Assembly: GCF_000423085.1 (NCBI RefSeq)
Contig: NZ_AUHH01000031.1
Coordinates: 1-49,735, forward strand
Direction: 5' to 3'
Origin: Granulicoccus phenolivorans DSM 17626 = NBRC 107789 = JCM 15570
GTDB taxonomy: Bacteria > Actinomycetota > Actinomycetes > Propionibacteriales > Propionibacteriaceae
DNA length: 49,735 nt
The position numbers and the translations under genes are program-made. Position 1 is the first letter of the stretch; each line of letters starts with the position of its first letter. The notes below the pieces were generated by a model that was not told the DNA's origin, did not search any database, and saw only the letters and a program-made list of their open reading frames with translations. Positions 43,764-49,735 of the stretch are shown in pieces.

Positions 43764-44003
43764 ATGGGGCGCGGCCGTGCAAAGGCGAAGCAGACCAAGG
43801 TTGCCCGCGAGTTGAAGTACCGCTCGATCGAGACGGACTTTTCCTCGCTGGAACGAGAGTTGCGTGGTGACTCGATTCACCACGAGGAGGACACCACGGA
43901 GGTCCCCGACGCGTACTCGGATCTGGCGGCAGAATACGAGGACTACCCCGATGATGAGGACTACCCCGAGCAGGGGTACGGACATCTTCGTCACTCCGGG
44001 TAA
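43764..44003 (+). CDS. DUF3073 protein
   Basis: A 79-residue protein opening MGRGRAKAKQTKVARELKY, the near-invariant start of DUF3073, and ending in an acidic, Tyr-rich tail. It is found next to purM across actinobacteria; function unknown. A TAGCCT -10-like box at 43687-43692 gives a leader of about 65 bases. The purM-DUF3073 gap (43581-43763) holds no other gene. Confidence 0.93.
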   Translation: MGRGRAKAKQTKVARELKYRSIETDFSSLERELRGDSIHHEEDTTEVPDAYSDLAAEYEDYPDDEDYPEQGYGHLRHSG

Positions 44004-44015
44004 TCGCCGGCCGCG

Positions 44016-45068
44016 ATGAATCAGCACACATCCCCCAGCAGGTGGTCGCCCGATCGCCTGCTGGCGGATTTCGAGTGCCTGGAACTGCCCCTGCCCACGG
44101 CGACGGCGGCTCCGGGCGAACCCGAGACTGAGATCACCGCGACCCTGGTCCGGCCGGTCGCCCCGCGCGCGGGAGAACCGGCCGGGGACCCCGGCCCGGC
44201 GCCGACGGAACAGGTTCGAGATCGGGCGGTGCTCTACGTCCACGGCTGGAACGACTACTTCTTCCAGGCGCACCTGGCCCGGTTCTGGACCGAGCAGGGG
44301 TACGCGTTCCATGCGTTGGACCTGCGGCGGTACGGGCGCTCCTGGCGGCCGGGGCAGTTCCTGGGATACACCACGGACCTGACCGAGTACTTCGACGAGA
44401 TCGACGCCGCGATCGATCTGATCGCGGCCGATCATCCCGAGATCGTGCTGATGGGGCATTCCACCGGCGGGCTGATCTCGGCGTTGTGGGCGGCCCAGCG
44501 GCCCGGGGAACTGGCTGCGCTGGTGCTCAACTCGCCGTGGCTGGATCTGCAGGGCACCCCGCTGCTGCGTGCGGTGGGGCCGCTGGTGGTCAATGCGATC
44601 GCCGCGCAGACCCCGACCCGGGTCTTCTCGCTGAACGACAACGGCTTCTATCAGCGGATGATCAACGCCGACGAGGGCGAGGGGGAGTGGCACTACGACC
44701 TGACCCTGAAGTCGACGCCGCTGGCCCAGATCCGGGCCGGGTGGTTGAAGGCGGTCCTGGCCGGGCATCAGCAGGTCGCCCGCGGGCTGCACATCGGGGT
44801 TCCGGTCCTGGTGCTGTCCTCGACCCGGACGGATTTCCGGCGGACCTGGGACGCGTCGCTGGCCGAGGCCGACATCGTGCTGGATGTGGATCAGATCGCC
44901 GAGCGCAGCGTACGGCTGGGGGATCTGGTCACGCTCGCCCGGGTCGAGGGAGCGATGCATGATGTCGTGCTCTCGCATCCCCCGGTGCGCAAACAGGCCT
45001 TCGCGTTGCTGGCGCAGTGGCTCGGGGCGTACGTGCCCTCGGCGAGTTCCGCAGCCAAGCAGACCTGA
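44016..45068 (+). CDS. Alpha/beta hydrolase, S33-type
   Basis: A 350-residue cytoplasmic hydrolase. VLYVHGWNDYFFQ is the oxyanion turn, MGHSTGG the nucleophile elbow, and a late His in EGAMHDVVLS completes the triad. The group includes monoacylglycerol lipase-like enzymes. It starts 12 bases after the DUF3073 stop without a clear ribosome site, so it may depend on coupling. Confidence 0.9.
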   Translation: MNQHTSPSRWSPDRLLADFECLELPLPTATAAPGEPETEITATLVRPVAPRAGEPAGDPGPAPTEQVRDRAVLYVHGWNDYFFQAHLARFWTEQGYAFHALDLRRYGRSWRPGQFLGYTTDLTEYFDEIDAAIDLIAADHPEIVLMGHSTGGLISALWAAQRPGELAALVLNSPWLDLQGTPLLRAVGPLVVNAIAAQTPTRVFSLNDNGFYQRMINADEGEGEWHYDLTLKSTPLAQIRAGWLKAVLAGHQQVARGLHIGVPVLVLSSTRTDFRRTWDASLAEADIVLDVDQIAERSVRLGDLVTLARVEGAMHDVVLSHPPVRKQAFALLAQWLGAYVPSASSAAKQT

Positions 45069-45113
45069 AAGGGGTCTCCCACAACGGGGATCTTTCCTCC
45101 TAGGATGGGGCCC

Positions 45114-46484
45114 GTGACTGTTCCTCATGTAGTCGTTGTGGGTGCCGGCTTCGCCGGCCTGGATGCGGTACGCCGCCTGGTGAAGCAGGGCTGTCAGGTC
45201 ACTTTGATCGACAAGCGGCCCTATACGACCTTCCAGCCGCTGCTGTACCAGGTAGCGACCGGAGGTCTGAACCCCGGAGATGTCACCTATTCGCTGCGCT
45301 CGCTCGCGGCGAAGTACAAGAAGCAGGTGCGCTTCCGGCGGGCGACGGTGTTCGGGATCGACTACGACAAGAAGGAAGTGATCACCGGCCTCGGTGATCC
45401 GGTGCCCTACGACTACCTGATTCTCGCGGTGGGCGTGGAGCCGGGCTTCTTCGGCGTCCCCGGTACCGACGAACTGGCGAACACCACCTACACCCGCCCG
45501 GACTCCCTGGTCACCCGCGACCTGGTCTTCACCGGCCTGGAGGGCATCACCGTCGACCCGGAGCACGACCTGTCCATCGTCGTGGTCGGTGGCGGCGCAA
45601 CCGGCGTGGAAATGGCCGGCGCGCTGGCCGAGATGAAGATCCTGGGCATCCCCTCGGCGTACCCGGAGCTGGATCCCTCCCGGTTCAATGTGCACCTGGT
45701 CGAGGGCACCTCCAGCCTGCTCGGCCCGTTCGCGCCGAAGCTGCGGGACTACGCGCATCTTGCGCTGGTCAAACAGGGCGTGCAGGTCCACCTGGGCCAC
45801 AACGTGGACCGGATCGAGCAGGACCAGGTCGTACTGAAGAACGACAAGGTGATTCCGGCCCATCTGGTCATCTGGTGCGCCGGTGTGTCGGGTCACAAGG
45901 AGGTCGCCGACTGGGGCGTTCCGCAGGGGCGCGGCGGCCGGATCGAGATCGACGAGTTCTGCCGGGTGCGGGGCCGGGAGAACGTGTACGCGATCGGCGA
46001 CTGCGCGGTCAACCCGGACAACCCGCTGCCGCAGTTGGCCCAGCCGGCCAAGCAGATGGGCAAGTACGTGCCCAAGCACATTGAGGCCACCATTGCCGGG
46101 CAAACGATCGAGCCGTTCTCCTACCTCGACCTGGGCACCATGGCCACCATCAGTCGCAACGCCGCGGTGGTGGAGGTCGGCAAGATCCAGCTCACCGGTT
46201 TCGTGGCCTGGCTCACCTGGGTGGTGCTGCACCTCGCCCTGTTGCTGGGTGGGCGCAACCGGCTGCAGGCGATGATCAACCTTGGCGTGCGGTACATCGT
46301 CTACCCGCACAATGCCCAGTCGATCGTCGGTGAGGTCAGCGACCAGCCGCGGTGGCGGCGCTACCTGCGCAAGCGGGTCCTGGGCAAGGGGATCCCTGAT
46401 CCCGACGCAGAGGCAGACGCCGATCCGAACGGCGTGCAGGGCGTCCAGCTCTCCGAGGGGTCCAAGGAAGTCAAGGAGGCCTGA
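45114..46484 (+). CDS. ndh: Type II NADH dehydrogenase
   Basis: A 456-residue, non-proton-pumping NADH:quinone oxidoreductase. FAD site VVVGAGFAGLDAVRRL at the start; NADH site VVVGGGATGVEMAGAL; then GVEPGFFGVPG and YAIGDCA. A C-terminal hydrophobic/amphipathic stretch (WLTWVVLHLALLLGG) anchors it to the membrane. The start is GTG 45114, 7 bases after TAGGAT (45101-45106), so the upstream ATG at 45105, which overlaps the -10, is rejected. The C-terminal acidic tail varies. Confidence 0.95.
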   Translation: MTVPHVVVVGAGFAGLDAVRRLVKQGCQVTLIDKRPYTTFQPLLYQVATGGLNPGDVTYSLRSLAAKYKKQVRFRRATVFGIDYDKKEVITGLGDPVPYDYLILAVGVEPGFFGVPGTDELANTTYTRPDSLVTRDLVFTGLEGITVDPEHDLSIVVVGGGATGVEMAGALAEMKILGIPSAYPELDPSRFNVHLVEGTSSLLGPFAPKLRDYAHLALVKQGVQVHLGHNVDRIEQDQVVLKNDKVIPAHLVIWCAGVSGHKEVADWGVPQGRGGRIEIDEFCRVRGRENVYAIGDCAVNPDNPLPQLAQPAKQMGKYVPKHIEATIAGQTIEPFSYLDLGTMATISRNAAVVEVGKIQLTGFVAWLTWVVLHLALLLGGRNRLQAMINLGVRYIVYPHNAQSIVGEVSDQPRWRRYLRKRVLGKGIPDPDAEADADPNGVQGVQLSEGSKEVKEA

Positions 46485-46495
46485 GTCCGCAGCGC

Positions 46496-46528
46496 CCACA
46501 GGCCCGAGCCGATGGCTCGGGCCTGTGG
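46496..46528. terminator. Strong bidirectional terminator
   Basis: CCACAGGCCCGAGCC and GGCTCGGGCCTGTGG pair perfectly over 15 bases around GAT, between the convergent ndh and ACT-domain genes. Confidence 0.9.
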
Positions 46529-46583
46529 TGTGTTCGGGGTCGGGCGCTCGGGTGGGCGGCGCGGTGGCGGCCACCCGGCCGGC

Positions 46584-47111
46584 TCAGGCGGCGTCGTCGC
46601 CCGCGGCCAGGGTCAGATCGACCATGAGCTCGGTGGCCAGCCGCTCCAGATCGGCCCGCACCAGCGGGAATGCCGTCTCATCCCCGCGCAGGACGGCCCG
46701 GCAGGAGAAGAGGGTTCCCGCACCCATCGGGGCGTCGGTGACCTCGGACTCGAAACGGTCGATGCTGAGTCCCCGGGCCTGCACCGCCGAGGTGATCTCG
46801 TGGACGATCCCGGGCCGATCGTTGCCGACCAGGTCGAGGGTGACGGTGATCGTGTCCGCGGCGGGCTGCGCCGGCGTACCGGCTTCGTGCAGGTGGACCT
46901 CGAGCATGCCGTCCAGGGCCCGCAGCCCGGCTGCGAGATCCTCGCTGCGCTCATCGGGAACGGTCACCACGACCAGGCCGGCGAATTTCCCGACCAACTC
47001 GGCCAGCTCGCTGCGTTCCCAGTTGCCGCCGGCGGCCGCGACCGCATCGGCGAGGGACTGGACCAGCCCGACCCGGTCGTCGCCGATGACGGTGATCACA
47101 TAGGTAGCCAT
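46584..47111 (-). CDS. Double ACT-domain protein (GcvR-like)
   Basis: A 175-residue protein with two ACT domains: ITVIGDDRVGLVQSLADAVAAAGGNW (about 6-31) and TLDLVGNDRPGIVHEITSAVQARGLSIDRF (about 91-120). ACT pairs bind amino acids; GcvR regulates glycine cleavage in E. coli, but the role here is open. TAGGCT at 47118-47123 is 6 bases before the ATG: leaderless. Confidence 0.9.
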   Translation of the reverse strand: MATYVITVIGDDRVGLVQSLADAVAAAGGNWERSELAELVGKFAGLVVVTVPDERSEDLAAGLRALDGMLEVHLHEAGTPAQPAADTITVTLDLVGNDRPGIVHEITSAVQARGLSIDRFESEVTDAPMGAGTLFSCRAVLRGDETAFPLVRADLERLATELMVDLTLAAGDDAA

Positions 47112-47120
47112 AGGCGCAGC

Positions 47121-48014
47121 CTAGAGCAGGGACGCGATGGCGGCCGAGGCGGCCGTCTGCCCGGCGGCGAGGGCGTTGATGACCGAGGGCATCGGCATCG
47201 GCAGCTCCGGATGGTGCGCCAGGTCACCGGCGGCGAACACACCCTCCTGGCTGGTGCGGCCGAAGATGTTGATCCGGATGCAGCCGGACTCGTTGAGGGC
47301 GAGTCCGAGTTGCTCGGCGAAGGGAGCCGACTGGTGGAAGCGGGCCGCGGTGAAGACGACGGCGACGCGGGCGGTGCCGCCGTCGGTGAAGGTGACCTCG
47401 ACGCCGTCGGGGACCTCGGTGAGCCGGGCGACCGGCGCTGCGGCCTGCGGGGTACCGGTCGGGGCGGGCAGGCCTTCTTCGCCGGGCAGGGGCAGGATGA
47501 GCAGTTCTCCGGCGACCGGCCGGAGCAGGGCCACATAGTGCTCGGCCCGAGTCGCGCCGAGAATCCCGGATCGGGTGCCACTGAACTCGTGGGCGTGGCA
47601 GAACGGGCACTGGGCCGCTCGGTCGCCCCACAGGTCGGCCAGGCCGGGAACGTCGGGCAGTTCGTCGCGTACGCCGGTGGCCAGGATCACCCGGCGGGCG
47701 TGGACCTCGCGGCCGTCGGTGAGGGCGGCCACGAAACCGGTCGTCACGTCCCCGGCGAGAACCTCCGCGCGGGCGTCGAGCACCTGCACGGTGGGATAGG
47801 CGGCCAATTCCTCCCGGCCCTGTTTACGGAAATCGGCCGGCGGGGTGCCGTCCTGGCCGAGGACGTTGTGCATGTGGGCGACCGGCGCGTTGCGGTAGCG
47901 CCCGTCATCGAGCAGGACCGCGTTGCGGTGTACCCGGCCGATGGTGAGGGCGGCCTGAAGACCCGCCGGGCCGCCACCGATGATCAGGATGTCAGTGTTG
48001 AGATTCATGTTCAT
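47121..48014 (-). CDS. Thioredoxin reductase-like FAD/NAD(P) oxidoreductase
   Basis: A 297-residue flavoprotein: FAD site IIGGGPAGLQAAL (11-23), redox pair CPFCH (136-140) as in thioredoxin reductase (CATC), and GVFAAGDLAHH near the end. The second nucleotide site is weak (GILGATRAEHYVALL lacks the full GxGxxG), so NADPH use is uncertain; ferredoxin-linked or oxidase-type relatives exist. It is divergent from a MerR regulator with a palindrome between. Start could be any of the first Met residues. Confidence 0.88.
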   Translation of the reverse strand: MNMNLNTDILIIGGGPAGLQAALTIGRVHRNAVLLDDGRYRNAPVAHMHNVLGQDGTPPADFRKQGREELAAYPTVQVLDARAEVLAGDVTTGFVAALTDGREVHARRVILATGVRDELPDVPGLADLWGDRAAQCPFCHAHEFSGTRSGILGATRAEHYVALLRPVAGELLILPLPGEEGLPAPTGTPQAAAPVARLTEVPDGVEVTFTDGGTARVAVVFTAARFHQSAPFAEQLGLALNESGCIRINIFGRTSQEGVFAAGDLAHHPELPMPMPSVINALAAGQTAASAAIASLL

Positions 48015-48023
48015 CAGGATGTA

Positions 48024-48043
48024 CCTTCAAGTGAACTTGAAGG
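48024..48043. promoter_or_regulatory. 20-bp perfect palindrome, MerR-type operator
   Basis: CCTTCAAGTGAACTTGAAGG is a 9+2+9 perfect dyad in the 50-base divergent gap. It resembles the SoxR-type site (CCTCAAGTTAACTTGAGG). MerR proteins bind such dyads between -35 and -10, and the MerR protein encoded at 48065 is the obvious binder. Confidence 0.8.
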
Positions 48044-48064
48044 CAAGGGCTGAGGGGGATCCGG

Positions 48065-48556
48065 ATGAAGATCGGGGAAGTGGCGGGGCGCTTCGGGGTC
48101 GAAACGTCGGTGCTGCGGTTCTGGGAGGAGGCGGGCCTGCTGTATCCCGAGCGGGATGGCAGTGGGTATCGCAGCTATACCGAGGCGGATCTGGTTCGCG
48201 TCGCGGTGATCATCCGGAACCGGTGGGCGGGGATGTCGGTGGAGCGGATCGGGGCCCTGCTGGATGCTGACACTCCCGGTCGGCACCGGATCCTCGAGGG
48301 GCACCTGGCCGACCTCGCCGCCCGGGAGCGCGAAATCGTCAAGTCGCGCGAGATGACCGAGCATGCGCTGCGGTGTGAGTCGCATGACATCGTGCACTGT
48401 GGCCGGTTCGCGTCGATGGTGGCGGACCTGATCGATGGGACCGCGCCGGAGTTCGCCTGGGACGGGTACCCGATCGGTGGGGAGCCGGTTGGTGGGGAGC
48501 CGGTCGGCGGGGAGCCGGTCGGCGGGGAGTCGGTCGGTGGGGAGCCGAAGGCCTGA
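48065..48556 (+). CDS. MerR-family transcriptional regulator
   Basis: A 163-residue regulator. The winged helix-turn-helix is MKIGEVAGRFGVETSVLRFWEEAGLL with YRSYTEADL (1-43). A dimerisation helix (about 72-100) follows, then Cys104 and Cys112 in ALRCESHDIVHCG, possible metal or redox sensors. The tail is five copies of a PVGGE-like unit from 15-base DNA repeats (48476-48550), probably dispensable. It likely controls the divergent oxidoreductase through the palindrome at 48024. Confidence 0.9.
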   Translation: MKIGEVAGRFGVETSVLRFWEEAGLLYPERDGSGYRSYTEADLVRVAVIIRNRWAGMSVERIGALLDADTPGRHRILEGHLADLAAREREIVKSREMTEHALRCESHDIVHCGRFASMVADLIDGTAPEFAWDGYPIGGEPVGGEPVGGEPVGGESVGGEPKA

Positions 48557-48561
48557 TCTCC

Positions 48562-48665
48562 GGGTCTGGCCGGGACTCGGGGTCTGGCCGGGACTCAGGG
48601 TCTGGCCGGGACTCAGGGGTCCGGCCGAGGCTCCGGGTCCGGCCGGGGCTCCGGGTCCGGCCCCG
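48562..48665. repeat. 18-bp tandem repeats
   Basis: About five and a half copies of GGGTCTGGCCGGGACTCA, drifting to GGGTCCGGCCGGGGCTCC. Lies between the MerR gene and the tRNA terminator. Confidence 0.8.
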
Positions 48666-48675
48666 GGAAAAGATT

Positions 48676-48704
48676 CAGCCCGCACCGGGATGCGGTGCGG
48701 GCTG
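48676..48704 (-). terminator. Rho-independent terminator after tRNA-Phe
   Basis: CAGCCCGCACCG and CGGTGCGGGCTG pair perfectly over 12 bases. On the minus strand the hairpin is followed by AATCTTTT, a proper T-rich end. Confidence 0.9.
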
Positions 48705-48708
48705 GAGG

Positions 48709-48785
48709 TGGTGGCCAGGGCCGGGTTCGAACCGGCGACCTTTCACTTTTCAGGCGAACGCTGCTACCAACTGAGCTACCTGGCC
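48709..48785 (-). tRNA. tRNA-Phe (GAA)
   Basis: On the minus strand GGCCAGG pairs with CCTGGCC. The D arm contains AGTTGG. The anticodon stem TTCGC/GTGAA has one G-T pair and encloses loop CTGAAAA, anticodon GAA. The T arm is GCCGG-TTCGAAC-CCGGC, discriminator A, and CCA is encoded at 48709-48711. The mature part without CCA is 48712-48785. Confidence 0.95.
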
Positions 48786-48810
48786 GTGCCAACTGTTGCC
48801 AGTAAGCACA

Positions 48811-48842
48811 AAAGCGGTAAACCACAAGGGTTTTACCGCTTT
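48811..48842 (-). terminator. Hairpin between the two tRNA genes
   Basis: AAAGCGGTAAA and TTTACCGCTTT pair perfectly over 11 bases with a 10-base loop. On the transcribed strand it ends CCGCTTTTG, like a weak intrinsic terminator. It may attenuate tRNA-Phe relative to tRNA-Asp or guide RNase processing. Confidence 0.7.
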
Positions 48843-48844
48843 CG

Positions 48845-48918
48845 CGACCCCGACGGGACTCGAACCCGCGACCTCCGCCGTGACAGGGCGGCGCGCTAAC
48901 CAACTGCGCCACGGGGCC
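48845..48918 (-). tRNA. tRNA-Asp (GTC)
   Basis: GGCCCCG pairs with CGGGGTC (one G-T). D arm GCGC-AGTTGGTTA-GCGC; anticodon stem CCGCC/GGCGG with loop CTGTCAC, anticodon GTC; T arm GCGGG-TTCGAGT-CCCGT. Discriminator G; CCA is not encoded, unlike the neighbouring tRNA-Phe. Confidence 0.96.
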
Positions 48919-48941
48919 ATGCGACTCGCGCCGCAGACCTT

Positions 48942-48994
48942 GTTGCCGTTTCGGCAACCAGAGAACCATAGCGCGGCGTGATCCTGTGACGCAA
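48942..48994 (-). promoter_or_regulatory. tRNA promoter and 5'-end hairpin
   Basis: On the minus strand the -35 TTGCGT (48989-48994), 18 bases, then the -10 TATGGT (48965-48970). The expected transcript start is near 48958. The first bases form the hairpin GTTGCCG-AAA-CGGCAAC (48942-48958), about 24 bases before tRNA-Asp. Confidence 0.75.
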
Positions 48995-49090
48995 ATCGGC
49001 CCGGGGCTGCGGAGGGGGTGGCTCGATGGGAGGGCTGGATGTCTCGGTCGGGTGGGTGGGGCCGGGGGTGTTGTGGCCGACGGCCGGGGC

Positions 49091-49250
49091 TTCCCGCGAT
49101 GGGAGGTACCGCGGGTGGGCTTCCCGTGATGGGAGGTTTCGGGGGTGGGCTTCCTGCGACAGCAAGTTCCGGGGGTGGGCTTCCCGCGATAGCAGGTTCC
49201 GGGGGTGGGCTTCCCGCGATAGCAAGTTCCGGGGGTGGGCTTCCCGCGGC
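49091..49250. repeat. 30-bp tandem repeat array, core TCGCGGGA on minus strand (locus 3)
   Basis: TTCCCGCGAT-type cores at 49091, 49121, 49151, 49181, 49211 and 49241 are exactly 30 bases apart, with GGTTCCGGGGGTGGGC between them. It is the reverse orientation of the core in loci 1, 2 and 4. Confidence 0.88.
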
Positions 49251-49253
49251 AGA

Positions 49254-49478
49254 TAAATCCGTCCCGCACCAGAATCCGTGATCCCGCACGTGTCGCAGCA
49301 GGCGCGGGAACTCGGTAGCGTCGCTGTTCGGGGTCAGCCAATGCGGGAACGGGCGTACCGCAGGCTCTGGTGGGTGCGCCCGCAGGTACGCCGCCCGGAA
49401 CTCGGAGTCGTCCGGCCAACACCCGTCGCCCTGGATACTTTCCGGCCCCTCGCCCCCGACGGACTCCACTGCACTCAT
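49254..49478 (-). pseudogene. Small gene apparently overrun at its 3' end by the repeat array
   Basis: Starting at ATG 49478, with GGAAGGAA 6 bases upstream, about 70 residues look like real protein (MSAVESVGGEGPES, then FRAAYLRAHPPEPAVRPFPHWL, ending RHVRDHGFWCGTDL). The frame then passes at about 49255 into the 30-bp repeats as SPPPELAIAG units and on through the tRNA-Asp antisense to 48750. I read this as a gene whose original end was replaced by repeats. The alternative is a chance open frame. Family not recognised. Confidence 0.45.
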
Positions 49479-49636
49479 GTCGCGTTCCTTCCGGTGCTGC
49501 AGCCGGGCTTCCGGTGGGGCGGCGATACGTCCGCTGGGGAGGCGATACATCCGATGGAGCAGCGATGCACGTTGCTTCGTGCACCTGGTGCAGCGCCCGC
49601 GGGGTCCGCTGAACAGGCGCGGAGTGGAGCTTGCCG

Positions 49637-49735
49637 TCGTGGGACGGGGTCCGGGTGAGTTTGCTGTCGCGGGACGGGGTCCGGGTGAGTTTGCTGTCGC
49701 GGGACGGGGTCCGGGTGAGTTTGCTGTCGCGGGAC
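49637..49735. repeat. 30-bp tandem repeat array, core TCGCGGGA (locus 4, cut by window end)
   Basis: Cores at 49637 (TCGTGGGA), 49667, 49697 and 49727, exactly 30 bases apart, with CGGGGTCCGGGTGAGTTTGC between. The last unit is cut by the end of the window. Bases 49479-49636 hold no gene that I can support. Confidence 0.88.

Noticed and set aside
48613-49584. Long minus-strand frame across both tRNAs and the 49-kb repeats
   Set aside because: It reads antisense of tRNA genes and repeat units; no start signal near 49584.

Overview
The window is about 49.7 kb of high-GC DNA (roughly 70% by eye) from an actinobacterium. The base composition, the GTG starts, the many leaderless promoters with a TANNNT -10 box 6-8 nt before the start codon, PPK2, and the purF-purM-DUF3073 order all point to Actinomycetota. 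Propionibacteriales is my best guess at order, with low confidence. No plasmid or phage backbone is visible, so I read it as chromosome with a few accessory insertions.

Layout. 1-660: gene-free, built of 30-bp tandem repeats. 660-7203: housekeeping and transport genes (PH-like membrane protein, RNase HI, FMN split-barrel protein, APC permease, MFS exporter, a secreted-domain protein). 7210-14982: a catabolic cluster (acyl-CoA dehydrogenase, two short-chain dehydrogenases, TetR regulator, acyl-CoA ligase, FadH-like dienoyl-CoA reductase) that looks like breakdown of an alicyclic or aromatic acid through CoA thioesters. Two of its promoters share one operator in identical geometry. 15050-22805: membrane proteins, lipoprotein, PoxB, PPK2, inositol-phosphatase-like and GDSL enzymes. 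22815-24172: an ECF41-type sigma factor and a VOC protein, divergent, each with a perfect ECF41 promoter. 24199-28338: hypothetical, EcsC-like, Aat, Fpg/Nei, and a secreted intradiol dioxygenase.

28437-33433 is the most unusual part. HelR, the rifamycin-linked RNA polymerase recycling ATPase, is divergent from a single 859-residue protein that joins a complete superfamily 2 (XPB/SSL2-like) helicase to a complete primary-type sigma-70 factor. A palindrome closely matching the rifamycin-associated element lies between them at the -35 position of both. The fusion gene has visibly lower GC and is followed by about 0.9 kb of gene-free, repeat-rich DNA. I infer a transcription-rescue or stress-transcription module and know of no characterised example of this fusion.

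34334-40923: DUF4232 lipoprotein, M20 dipeptidase, FAD monooxygenase, then a tight two-gene operon of an LCAT-like lipase and a caspase-like/NACHT-type NTPase that resembles a cell-suicide or immune system. 41015-48556: purF, purM, DUF3073, hydrolase, NDH-2, an ACT protein, and a TrxR-like/MerR divergent pair around a 20-bp palindrome. 48676-48994: tRNA-Phe and tRNA-Asp with promoter and terminator. 48995 to the end: two more 30-bp repeat arrays, one of which appears to have overrun the 3' part of a small gene.
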